A DNA stretch of 64,000 nt from Luteirhabdus salina (GTDB lineage: Bacteria > Bacteroidota > Bacteroidia > Flavobacteriales > Flavobacteriaceae). Positions 43,723 to 52,251 of the stretch are shown here, piece by piece (positions within the stretch are counted from its first letter, which is position 1; every line of letters begins with the position of its first letter). Where the stretch lies: positions 62,001-126,000 of the forward strand of contig JALAHT010000001.1 in the NCBI GenBank assembly GCA_025384855.1, written 5' to 3'. The notes beneath the pieces were generated by a model, which searched no databases, had not been told where the DNA came from, and saw nothing but the letters and a program-made list of their open reading frames with translations. Position numbers and translations under genes: made by a program.

Positions 43723-46700
43723 CTAGTTTTCTTGATGAACAGTACTTATATTATTAGTTCCATTTTGAGTAACCGTACTCATGTGGTTTTCGCCATCTTG
43801 AAGAACATCACTTGTATTCCATTCTCCTGTTTGTGTTACTTCAGAAATATTCTGATCTCCAAATTGTGATACACGAGATACGTTATGGTCACCCGTCTGA
43901 AGCATCGTGCTCTCATTCAGGTTTCCTACTTGACCACCATCGATTAATACACCGGTGTTATTATTACCGTACTGCTCGATAGAATTCTCGTTGTTGTTTC
44001 CTTCAGATCGGGCATAGGCATTGTTATCATTACCTTCCTGAACAATATCAGATTCGTTCATGTTTCCAACTTGAGCTGTTTTGGCACTGTTGTCGTCTCC
44101 ACTAGTACGGATATAACTATTATTGTCATCTCCTACTTGAACAATCTCAGCAGTGTTATCATTTCCTATAATATTGATTCCTTCTCCTGGAAGAAAATCA
44201 TCGTTGGCATTGTTACGGTCGCCAAATTGACGAACATCAACATCGTTGCTATCGCCATTTACGTCGATTAGCATTCCATTGTCATCACCAACTTGCTCGA
44301 TATCGACCATATTAAAGTCGCTTCCACCACTTCCTGAAATTTCTGTAACTGAATTGTTGCGATCTCCAAGCTGAATAAGCGAAGTAGTATTATCACTTCC
44401 CCCGATACGAAGAATTCCGCGGTTATCATCACCGTCCTGATCTATATCAGAATCGTTGTTATTTCCGTTTTGGCGTACAGATGATAGGTTTGCATTTCCA
44501 GTTTGGTACACTTCAGCTGTGTTATCATCACCATTTTGGATGGTTTCCTCGTCATTCAAGTCACCTGTCTGGATTCCAACACTTCGGTTATCATTTCCAT
44601 TTTGGGTAATGGCTACATCGTTCATGCTTCCATTCTGGTTATGGTTACTGATGTTATCATCACCTGTTTGGGAAATTGTTCCCATGTTATCATCACCTTG
44701 ACGTTGGCGCAACTGACTGTTATTTCTGTCACCAGATTGATCCACATCGGCATCATGATCAGATCCACGCTGGAATACAAAACTATCGTTATCATCGCCA
44801 ACTTGATTCACATTGCTAGCGTCGTTAGTTCCCGCAGCTTGGTTTACACGAGAATCATTTCCATTACCTTCTTGATATACTACAGAACTATGATCGTTGT
44901 TTTGTTGCCATACATCAGAACTATTGCTGTCGCCAGTTTGGGTTACCATCGACTCGTTATTGTCGCCTTCCTGTAATTCTTCAGAAACGTTCATCGCACC
45001 TTGTTGGTCAACTACAGCACTATTCCCGTTTCCAGTTTGTGTTTGGAACACTACGTTATCGAGGCTAGTTCCAGCAAACGTCCCATCCTGATTACTATCG
45101 GCAAAGTTATTATCGCCCATCTGGGTTTGGGTAGCTTGATTGTTATCGCCTTGCTGTCTAGATGTAGCAACATTCTCATTTCCTGTCTGCGTTTGTGTCG
45201 CTTCAGAATTAGTCGTCGTGATGAGCTGACGCGCCGTGGCCATATTGTCATCCCCTGTTTGGGTTTGTATAATGGTATTGTCGGTCGTTCCAGCACCTCC
45301 ACCAGATCCTTGTACCGCCAGTGCATCGTTATCATCACCCGTTTGCAATTGGGTGATGGTGTTACGAGCGGCAGATGTCTGTTGTTCAGCATTTGCTACG
45401 TTATCATCTCCAATTTGGTCCTGATCGATATAATTTCCATCACCAAGTCCTAAGAAGCCACCGCCACCTTGGGTTGCATTGGCAAGGTTGTCATCTCCTT
45501 CTTGGTACTGATCTATTTCATTATCGGTACTATTGGTTGTTTGGAAGAATCCAGGGAATAGCTGCAATACGCGCCCTTGATTAGCATTAGCTTCATTACG
45601 ATCGCCAGCTTGTGTTTGCGTTACCGTATTGTCATCACCGATAGTTGTAGTTGTCGCTTCATTGAAGCTACCTGTTTGAGAAGTAGTCGCGGTATTTCCG
45701 TCAGAGCTAGCAGAAGAAGTTCTGGTATCACCTTGATTTATAATAGCAGCGTTGAAGTTTCCTTCTTGTGAAACAGTAGCATCGTTATCGTTTCCAAATT
45801 GGTTTACATCCGATTCGTTTCGTACGTTCGCTGCTCCTGCTTGCGTCACCGTTGCGGTATTATCATTCCCCAACTGATCTACTGTTGCTGTTTGAATAAC
45901 TCCGTCCTGCATTACTGTCGATGTATTGGAATCGCCTTCCTGGTTTACAGAAGAATCGTCCTGAACACCCGTTTGCGTAACGGAAGAAGTATTTAGGTCG
46001 CCATCTTGGTTTACAGAAGAAACATTTTGCGTTCCATCTTGAAATACATCAGAATCATTGGATGTTCCGTTTTGAACCACCATCGATTCGTTTGCACTTG
46101 AACCTTGTTCTACAATCGAGTTGTTTGAAGTTCCATCTTGGTCTACATCAGAGTCGTTTCCGATACCATCTTGGAAACTCGTTGAAATATTAGAATCGCC
46201 GTTTTGGTCGACATTCGCCATGTTTCCAATACCGCCTTGTTCGATGTCTGCATCGTTAGAAGTTCCATTTTGAACAGCGGTTGAAACATTGTTCTGACCT
46301 CCCTGCAAACTCGTTACGATATTTGAGTCGCCCGTTTGGGAAATATCGGAAGTATTGTTAATACCGGTTTGATCGACTTGTGAATCGTTCATATTTCCAT
46401 CTTGAACGACTGTCGTAGTGTGATCGAAACCACTTTGGTTTCCTACTGAAATGTTTTCGTCGCCCGTTTGGGTTACATCAGAATCCTGACGAAAGTCAGA
46501 TTGGTTTACATCGGCATCATTCGATGTGCCATCTTGCGATACAGTTGAAATATGATCGAAACCATTCTGGTTCACGTCACTCATATTTGTTGTACCCGTT
46601 TGGTCCACATCGGATGTATGGCCATCATTGTTTTGAAGCACTACCGATTGATTGCTGGTGCCGTTCTGATCTACTGTTGAATTGTTTTCGTCGCCATCTT

Positions 46701-46848
46701 GGTCGACATCAGAATTGTTTGTTATTCCCGTTTGGTTGACCGTGGAAGCATTATCGCTTCCCTGCTGATCAACAGCACTGGAATTGTTTTGGGCAAACAG
46801 ACATGTTGCGAACATGAAAGCTGCCACACTTAGCATTTTCTTTTTCAT
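43723..46848 (-). CDS. Giant curlin B (1041 residues)
   Basis: A 1041-residue secreted protein, signal MKKKMLSVAAFMFATCLFAQ. It consists of about 90 half-repeats of 10-13 residues. The N-terminal third is regular (NxSDVDQxG); the middle (about 380-580) uses the variant TQTQTGDxNxA with Gly-rich insertions and a LFPGFFQ loop; the C-terminal 215 residues match curlin D nearly unit for unit, including the FLPGEGINIIG insert. Its DNA has no long perfect tandem repeats, which argues against a recent array expansion. It is alone between a 453-bp regulatory region (curlin box at 47037) and a terminator. Presumably a major fibre subunit exported via CsgG. Confidence 0.93.
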   Translation of the reverse strand: MKKKMLSVAAFMFATCLFAQNNSSAVDQQGSDNASTVNQTGITNNSDVDQDGDENNSTVDQNGTSNQSVVLQNNDGHTSDVDQTGTTNMSDVNQNGFDHISTVSQDGTSNDADVNQSDFRQDSDVTQTGDENISVGNQSGFDHTTTVVQDGNMNDSQVDQTGINNTSDISQTGDSNIVTSLQGGQNNVSTAVQNGTSNDADIEQGGIGNMANVDQNGDSNISTSFQDGIGNDSDVDQDGTSNNSIVEQGSSANESMVVQNGTSNDSDVFQDGTQNVSSVNQDGDLNTSSVTQTGVQDDSSVNQEGDSNTSTVMQDGVIQTATVDQLGNDNTATVTQAGAANVRNESDVNQFGNDNDATVSQEGNFNAAIINQGDTRTSSASSDGNTATTSQTGSFNEATTTTIGDDNTVTQTQAGDRNEANANQGRVLQLFPGFFQTTNSTDNEIDQYQEGDDNLANATQGGGGFLGLGDGNYIDQDQIGDDNVANAEQQTSAARNTITQLQTGDDNDALAVQGSGGGAGTTDNTIIQTQTGDDNMATARQLITTTNSEATQTQTGNENVATSRQQGDNNQATQTQMGDNNFADSNQDGTFAGTSLDNVVFQTQTGNGNSAVVDQQGAMNVSEELQEGDNNESMVTQTGDSNSSDVWQQNNDHSSVVYQEGNGNDSRVNQAAGTNDASNVNQVGDDNDSFVFQRGSDHDADVDQSGDRNNSQLRQRQGDDNMGTISQTGDDNISNHNQNGSMNDVAITQNGNDNRSVGIQTGDLNDEETIQNGDDNTAEVYQTGNANLSSVRQNGNNNDSDIDQDGDDNRGILRIGGSDNTTSLIQLGDRNNSVTEISGSGGSDFNMVDIEQVGDDNGMLIDVNGDSNDVDVRQFGDRNNANDDFLPGEGINIIGNDNTAEIVQVGDDNNSYIRTSGDDNSAKTAQVGNMNESDIVQEGNDNNAYARSEGNNNENSIEQYGNNNTGVLIDGGQVGNLNESTMLQTGDHNVSRVSQFGDQNISEVTQTGEWNTSDVLQDGENHMSTVTQNGTNNISTVHQEN

Positions 46849-47036
46849 ACTTTAAATGAATATTAATTAATAATTCGATTAGCATGCCCAATTGGTAAAA
46901 CCAGGCAATAATTTAGAGGTGCCACCTTGTATAAAAAGCAGCCATAAACGCAATTTTTTCTTGAAGTTTTTTGTTAGATAGCAAAGGATAAACTCCGCTA
47001 TAACTTAAAGATGCAGAGAATAAAGAGGTTCTGAAA

Positions 47037-47052
47037 TACGTACTTACACGTA
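47037..47052 (+). promoter_or_regulatory. Curlin box, copy B
   Basis: TACGTACTTACACGTA on the plus strand, 197 nt upstream of the ATG of curlin B (46848). Its left flank shares TTCTGAAA and AATAAAGA with the copy at 49652. Confidence 0.75.
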
Positions 47053-47197
47053 GGGATAAAATAACTGTAGTAGAATACTTACATATAATTCATTATTGCG
47101 TTCAATTACGAGTAGCATCGATGAAGGGCAGGAAAGATTAACAGAAAGAAAAAGTTAAAATTTCAAGAAGTTTGACTTTGAAATTCATTCAAATAAA

Positions 47198-47230
47198 AAA
47201 CCAACCGAATGGCAAGCATTCGATTGGTTT
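47198..47230 (-). terminator. Terminator of curlin C
   Basis: A 14-bp stem with one mismatch (AAACCAACCGAATG with CATTCGATTGGTTT), loop GCAAG, T tract on the minus strand; 72 nt after the stop of curlin C. Confidence 0.88.
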
Positions 47231-47301
47231 CAAAAAAGCTATCCTTTATAATTCTCCTACTAACGGAGAAGGGTAGTTACACCCTAAAGGATTTATTTTG
47301 A

Positions 47302-48156
47302 TTAGTTACTCTGGAATACAGCTGAACCGTTTCCGTTTCCAATTTGGTCTACGGTGCTCATATGGTCTTCTCCTAATTGCAGAACACCGCTTGCATTTCC
47401 GTTACCATCTTGAAGAACAGTACTCATGTTTCCTTCACCTACTTGAAGAACACCAGAAAGGTTACCGTCGCCATTTTGCGTTACAGTACTCTCGTTTTCT
47501 TCACCGAACTGAGCTACTCCAGAAATATTCCCATTTCCTGTTTGGTACATTTCAGAACTGTTGTCCATACCGCTTTGGTAGGCACCTGCAACGTTACCGT
47601 CACCCGTTTGCTCAATTTTCGAGTAGTTGATTTCGCCTACTTGGTAAGAAGCAGCGACATTGCTATCTCCTATCTGATCGATATCGATTACGTTGTTAGG
47701 CTCAGTGCTTCCCGCGTCACCATCCTGGTTTGCGATTGCAAGGTTACCATTACCGTCTTGATCGATATTGGTAAGGTTCGAAGAACCTGTTTGGAATACA
47801 TCAGATACGTTATTGTCTCCCAATTGGTTTACAAACGCAATCTCGTCGTCCAATTCCTGAACAACATACGATTCGTTGTCGTTACCCTCTTGGTCTACAT
47901 ACGCTTCACTATTACGATTTTCACCGTTATCGCCATCATTCTGATCTACGAAAGAATAGTTAGACGTTCCATCCTGAGTTACCTCAGCCAAGTTCGAATT
48001 TCCATCCTGATCTACATCAGAATCGTTAGTAGCTCCAGTTTGTGATACGATAGCATCATGGTCGTTTCCGTTTTGGTCGACATCGCTATCATTCATTTGT
48101 GCAAACATGATCGTTCCACAGAACAAGGCTGCTGCACTTAATATTACTTTTTTCAT
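47302..48156 (-). CDS. Curlin C (284 residues)
   Basis: A 284-residue secreted protein, signal MKKVILSAAALFCGTIMFAQ followed by about 23 half-repeats. The N-terminal half is acidic and irregular (an EELDDEIAF unit replaces a canonical one, and a short insertion GSTEPNN is present); the C-terminal half is regular with NGNxSGVxQxGE units ending VFQSN. It follows curlin D by a 34-nt gap with no terminator between, so the two are co-transcribed. Only a few Lys, Arg and Pro are present. Presumed fibre subunit or length regulator. Confidence 0.92.
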   Translation of the reverse strand: MKKVILSAAALFCGTIMFAQMNDSDVDQNGNDHDAIVSQTGATNDSDVDQDGNSNLAEVTQDGTSNYSFVDQNDGDNGENRNSEAYVDQEGNDNESYVVQELDDEIAFVNQLGDNNVSDVFQTGSSNLTNIDQDGNGNLAIANQDGDAGSTEPNNVIDIDQIGDSNVAASYQVGEINYSKIEQTGDGNVAGAYQSGMDNSSEMYQTGNGNISGVAQFGEENESTVTQNGDGNLSGVLQVGEGNMSTVLQDGNGNASGVLQLGEDHMSTVDQIGNGNGSAVFQSN

Positions 48157-48190
48157 AATAAATTGCTCTTTATTTGGTTAAAAAATACTT

Positions 48191-49426
48191 TTAGTTGCTT
48201 TGGTGAACGTCACTCATATTATTGTTCCCCATTTGGTCTACTGTACTCATGTGGCTTTCTCCCTCTTGAAGAACATCACTTACGTTCCAGTCTCCAGTTT
48301 GAGTTACTTCAGAGATATTTTCATCTCCAAATTGAGAAACACGAGACGTGTTATGGTCACCTGTTTGAAGCATAGTGCTTTGGTTCAAGTCACCTACTTG
48401 TCCACCACCAATCAATACACCCGTATTGTGGTCTCCGTACTGCTCGATAGAGCTAGTATTGTTGTTTCCTTCAGAACGCGCGTACGCATTGTTGTTATCA
48501 CCCTCTTGAACGATATCAGATTCATTCATGTTTCCAACTTGTGCCGTTTTAGCACTGTTGTCATCGCCTGTTGTACGGATGTAACTGTTGTTATCATCTC
48601 CTGATTGAACGATTTCAGCAGTGTTGTCGTCACCAATAATGTTGATCCCTTCACCTGGAAGGAAATCATCGTTAGCGTTGTTACGATCGCCATACTGACG
48701 AACATCTACGTCGTTAAGGTCGCCGTTTACGTCGACCAACATTCCGTTGTCGTCGCCCACTTGATCGATATCAACCATATTGAAGTTACTTCCACCTGGT
48801 CCAGAGATTTCGGTAACAGAGTTGTTACGATCTCCAATTTGCTCAAGGGTAGTGATATTTCCATCGCCTCCAATTCTCAATACCGAACGGTTTAAGTCTC
48901 CCATCTGAGAAACTTCAGAATTGTTAAGGTCGCCACGCTGACGCAAATTTGAAAAGTTATCGTTTCCTTCAACCCAAGTATCGCCGAAGTTATCGTCTCC
49001 ATCTTGGTTTAGGATCGCTTCATTACCATCTCCGGTAATGTTTACACCTGCACCTGGTAAAAACTCATCACCTGCGTTGTTGTTGTTTCCGTCTTGGTCA
49101 ACGTCAACAATGTTAGAGTCACCACTAACATCTACTAAGATGTTGTTATCATCTCCTCCAAACTGATCAACATTCACTAGGTTGTCGTCGCTACCACCAG
49201 GAGAACCTGCTAGTTCAACAACTGAGTTGTGAGAAGTTCCTGTTTGATTTACAAATGTCCCGTTGTCGTCGCCAAAGGCACGAACTCTAGAACGGTTCTC
49301 ATCACCTGTTTGTGTTACAATGTTGTCATTGTCGTTACCGCTTTGAGTAACTTTACTGTCATTTGATTGTGCGAAGAGTGTCGCTCCACAGAATAATACT
49401 GCAGCACTTAGAATAACCTTTTTCAT
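48191..49426 (-). CDS. Curlin D (411 residues)
   Basis: A 411-residue secreted protein, signal MKKVILSAAVLFCGATLFAQ. Its half-repeats are more varied than those of A and B. It contains two copies of a roughly 100-residue block (about residues 73-175 and 205-305), each with a GPGGS/SPGGS loop, a VDQxGDDNxxLVDVxGDxN unit and an insert FLPGxGxNI(I/T)G. The C-terminal 215 residues match the end of curlin B. It is the first gene of the D-C transcript, with a curlin box 234 nt upstream. More Arg is present than in curlin A, so its charge differs. Confidence 0.93.
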   Translation of the reverse strand: MKKVILSAAVLFCGATLFAQSNDSKVTQSGNDNDNIVTQTGDENRSRVRAFGDDNGTFVNQTGTSHNSVVELAGSPGGSDDNLVNVDQFGGDDNNILVDVSGDSNIVDVDQDGNNNNAGDEFLPGAGVNITGDGNEAILNQDGDDNFGDTWVEGNDNFSNLRQRGDLNNSEVSQMGDLNRSVLRIGGDGNITTLEQIGDRNNSVTEISGPGGSNFNMVDIDQVGDDNGMLVDVNGDLNDVDVRQYGDRNNANDDFLPGEGINIIGDDNTAEIVQSGDDNNSYIRTTGDDNSAKTAQVGNMNESDIVQEGDNNNAYARSEGNNNTSSIEQYGDHNTGVLIGGGQVGDLNQSTMLQTGDHNTSRVSQFGDENISEVTQTGDWNVSDVLQEGESHMSTVDQMGNNNMSDVHQSN

Positions 49427-49651
49427 TGATAGATTTTAAATTACTAATTCGATTTAAATGTTTGAAATTCACACAGGACCTTCACACTGAGAAACAATCG
49501 CCGTTGCTCACAGTTCAGTTTTGTAAACTATTTTAAAGGCTTTAAGACACGAATGGTCTTTATGTAATGAGGAGTTATTTTTCGATTCTCAAGAGCTCTA
49601 GCTCCGTGCGAATTTCCTTTCAAAAATGTGAATAAAGATTGGCTTCTGAAA

Positions 49652-49667
49652 TACGTACATACACGTA
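49652..49667 (+). promoter_or_regulatory. Curlin box, copy D
   Basis: TACGTACATACACGTA on the plus strand, 234 nt upstream of the ATG of curlin D; flanking ATACGT and ACGTAT form a perfect inverted repeat with 6-nt spacing. Confidence 0.78.
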
Positions 49668-49826
49668 TGTCCTTGATTACCAACTACATATTGTAATCTA
49701 TTTCCTACATTTTTTAAGTTCTTGTCGATAAGCTGTTTCTATAAATCGACCAACCGCAAAAAAATTTAACAGGTTAAATTGTATTAAATAATTGTTAAGG
49801 CACTTCAAAATTCTAAACATTCCTAC

Positions 49827-49865
49827 AAAAAAAACCGTCATGAGTACATAACTCTGACGGTTTTT
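49827..49865 (-). terminator. Terminator of type III glutamine synthetase
   Basis: Stem AAAAACCGTCA-GAGT with ACTC-TGACGGTTTTT (one bulged base), T tract on the minus strand, 20-60 nt after the stop at 49885. Confidence 0.85.
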
Positions 49866-49884
49866 CCTACAGTTTTTAATGTAA

Positions 49885-52071
49885 TTACTTGGTAAACAGC
49901 AACTCACGGTATTTAGTAAGTGGCCAAATTTCATCGTCTACCAACAATTCAAGTTTATCGCAATGGTATCGAATTACTTCGAAGAATGGTTTCACCTCGT
50001 TACAATATTCTTTGGCACGTTTCTCAGCGTCTTCAATTTTGTTTGCTTTCTTCCGCGCTTCAATCATATCGGTAATACCTTTATTGATGTTAGCTATATG
50101 CTCTGAAATCTGTTCCACAAGATTCATTTGCTCTGTTGCATACGACTTGAAATCTTTTCCATAGATTTCTTTCAATCCACGAACATTCTTAATCAAAATG
50201 TTTTGGTATCGAATAGCCGTTGGTATTACATGGTTACGCGCGATATCGCCCAGCGTACGGCCTTCAATTTGGATACGCATGGCATATTCCTCCATCTCGA
50301 TTTCGTATCGCGCCTCCATTTCAACCTTACTCATAATATTAAGGTCTTCAAATAGAGAAATAGATTTCTTATCAATTTTCGCCTTTAAGGCTTCAGGAGT
50401 CGTTTTGTTATTGCTTAGACCACGTTTCTTCGCTTCTTTTTCCCAAGCTTCACCATATCCATCTCCTTCAAAACGGATTCGCTTACTATCTTTAATATAT
50501 TCACGCAACACGTTGAAGATCGCATCGTCCTTCTTCATTTTCTTCCCTTTAATAAGGCCATCTACTTCCTCTTTAAAGTCCTTCAATTGCTTTGCCATAA
50601 TCGCATTCATTACGGTCATCGGGTTTGCACAGTTGGCGTACGATCCTACGGCACGGAACTCAAATTTATTTCCTGTAAAGGCGAATGGCGACGTACGGTT
50701 ACGGTCGGTATTATCCAATAGAATCTCAGGAATTTTACCGACAACGTTCAATTTAAGGTCTGTTTTATCTTCTGGCGAAAGCTTTCCGCTCTTCACTTTT
50801 TCCAACTGATCGAGTACTGAAGTGAGCTGCGATCCGATAAAGGCAGAGATGATCGCTGGTGGTGCTTCGTTAGCCCCTAATCGGTGATCATTACTTGCAC
50901 TACCGATAGACGCTCTTAATAACTCCTCATATTCATTTACCGCTTTTAGGGTATTGATAAAGAAGGTAAGAAACTGTAAATTTTTCATCGGCGTGCTGCC
51001 AGGACCTAACAAGTTTACGCCAGTGTCGGTTGCCAATGACCAGTTGTTGTGTTTTCCACTACCATTTACTCCTGCAAAAGGCTTTTCGTGGAATAATACT
51101 TTAAAATTGTGGCGATCGGCAATTTTATCCATCACATCCATAAGGAGTGAGTTATGGTCAACGGCTAGGTTCGCTTCCTCAAAAATTGGAGCCAGCTCGA
51201 ATTGATTTGGTGCCACCTCGTTATGACGTGTTTTTACCGGAATACCGAGCAACATACACTCATTTTCCAAATCGCGCATATAATTAAGGACACGTGACGG
51301 GATCGAACCAAAATAATGATCATCCAATTGTTGCCCTTTTGCAGAGGAATGCCCTAAAAGCGTTCGACCTGACAAGGTAATATCGGGGCGAGACGACGCC
51401 AAGGCTTTATCTATCAAGAAATATTCCTGTTCCCATCCAAGGGTAGCATTCACTTTCGTAACGTTCTTATCAAAATATTTTGCAACAGCAGTTGCTGCCT
51501 TATCCACTTCTTGAAGCGCTCGAAGCAAGGGTGTTTTATAATCCAATGCTTCACCTGTGTAGGCTACAAAGATTGTTGGAATACATAAGGTCGTTCCATA
51601 TACGAATGCTGGAGACGTTGGGTCCCAAGCGGTATAACCACGTGCTTCAAAAGTATTTCGAATTCCGCCGTTAGGAAAACTTGAGGCATCCGGCTCTTGT
51701 TGAACTAGCTGTCCACCGCCAAATTTTTCGATAGCTTGTCCGTCGCCTGTTGTTTCGAAGAAGGCATCGTGCTTTTCGGCCGTCGCTCCTGTAAGCGGCT
51801 GAAACCAGTGTGTGTAGTGAGTAGCTCCCTTGCTAATAGCCCATTCCTTCATTCCTGTTGAAATGTGGTCGGCTACATCACGGTCTATCTTTTCTCCTTT
51901 TTCAATCGCAGCCATGACTGCATTGTAAGAAGATTTGGTAAGGTACTGACGCATGGCGCCTTGGTTGAAAGTGTTACTTCCAAAGACGGCTGAGCGTCTC
52001 TCCGCTTCCGTTACGAGTTGGGGTTTTCTGTTAAAGGTTTCTGCAATTGCTTTAAATCTAAGCGTTGCCAT
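49885..52071 (-). CDS. glnN: Glutamine synthetase type III
   Basis: A 728-residue enzyme, the size of GSIII from Bacteroidota. The N-terminal domain has the GSIII markers FNQGAMRQYL, HYTHWFQPLTG and KHDAFFE; TLGWEQEYFLID binds ATP and metal; KTRHNEVAPNQFELAPIFEEAN and GVNGSGKHNNWSL are catalytic segments; NRTSPFAFTGNKFEFRAVGS is the glutamate-binding loop. It forms dodecamers and assimilates ammonium. It is monocistronic, with a -7 element 27 nt upstream and a terminator downstream. Confidence 0.96.
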   Translation of the reverse strand: MATLRFKAIAETFNRKPQLVTEAERRSAVFGSNTFNQGAMRQYLTKSSYNAVMAAIEKGEKIDRDVADHISTGMKEWAISKGATHYTHWFQPLTGATAEKHDAFFETTGDGQAIEKFGGGQLVQQEPDASSFPNGGIRNTFEARGYTAWDPTSPAFVYGTTLCIPTIFVAYTGEALDYKTPLLRALQEVDKAATAVAKYFDKNVTKVNATLGWEQEYFLIDKALASSRPDITLSGRTLLGHSSAKGQQLDDHYFGSIPSRVLNYMRDLENECMLLGIPVKTRHNEVAPNQFELAPIFEEANLAVDHNSLLMDVMDKIADRHNFKVLFHEKPFAGVNGSGKHNNWSLATDTGVNLLGPGSTPMKNLQFLTFFINTLKAVNEYEELLRASIGSASNDHRLGANEAPPAIISAFIGSQLTSVLDQLEKVKSGKLSPEDKTDLKLNVVGKIPEILLDNTDRNRTSPFAFTGNKFEFRAVGSYANCANPMTVMNAIMAKQLKDFKEEVDGLIKGKKMKKDDAIFNVLREYIKDSKRIRFEGDGYGEAWEKEAKKRGLSNNKTTPEALKAKIDKKSISLFEDLNIMSKVEMEARYEIEMEEYAMRIQIEGRTLGDIARNHVIPTAIRYQNILIKNVRGLKEIYGKDFKSYATEQMNLVEQISEHIANINKGITDMIEARKKANKIEDAEKRAKEYCNEVKPFFEVIRYHCDKLELLVDDEIWPLTKYRELLFTK

Positions 52072-52097
52072 TTGTTATATTTTAAGGTTGAACGAAG

Positions 52098-52105
52098 CAA
52101 AAATA
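52098..52105 (-). promoter_or_regulatory. -7 element TATTTTTG for glutamine synthetase
   Basis: Perfect TAnnTTTG on the minus strand, 26 nt before the ATG at 52071. Confidence 0.6.
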
Positions 52106-52226
52106 AACTTTTTTAACCACCACCCCCTAAAATTTACTGTTAAGTTATTGATAAATTGAATTTAGCTGTTAATAACCCACCCGATAACACCCCTTGAACC
52201 GTAAAATTTCAATTCTATCCCAGAAT

Positions 52227-52249
52227 CACCCCTTTTTAAAATGGGGGTG
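52227..52249 (-). terminator. Weak hairpin after the Na/Ca antiporter gene
   Basis: Six-pair stem CACCCC/GGGGTG with an 11-nt loop, 2 nt after the stop; no good T tract, so termination is uncertain. Confidence 0.4.
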
Positions 52250-52251
52250 CT

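Larger units (their letters stand above)
46849..47301. other. 453-bp spacer upstream of curlin B
   Basis: Contains the curlin box (47037-47052), a TACATATA word near 47085, and at the right end the terminator of curlin C (47198-47230). No gene seen. Confidence 0.7.
49427..49884. other. 458-bp spacer between glnA and curlin D
   Basis: Contains the curlin box (49652-49667), a TACATATT word near 49685, an AT-rich stretch and the glutamine synthetase terminator (49827-49865). The minus-strand frame ending at 49698 overlaps the 3' end of glnA and has no ribosome-binding or family support, so it is not annotated. Confidence 0.7.

Noticed and set aside
44071-47630. Many plus-strand frames opposite the curlin genes (for example 44503-44976, 47377-48045)
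   Set aside because: They are antisense reflections of the regular curlin codon pattern and show low-complexity Ile/Val/Ser strings.
41650-49426. Possible CRISPR array or DNA-level tandem repeats in the curlin genes
   Set aside because: The repeats are protein-level with varied codons and no conserved DNA spacer pattern.
49698-49934. 78-residue minus-strand frame near the end of glutamine synthetase
   Set aside because: It overlaps the coding end and the terminator of the glutamine synthetase gene and matches no family.
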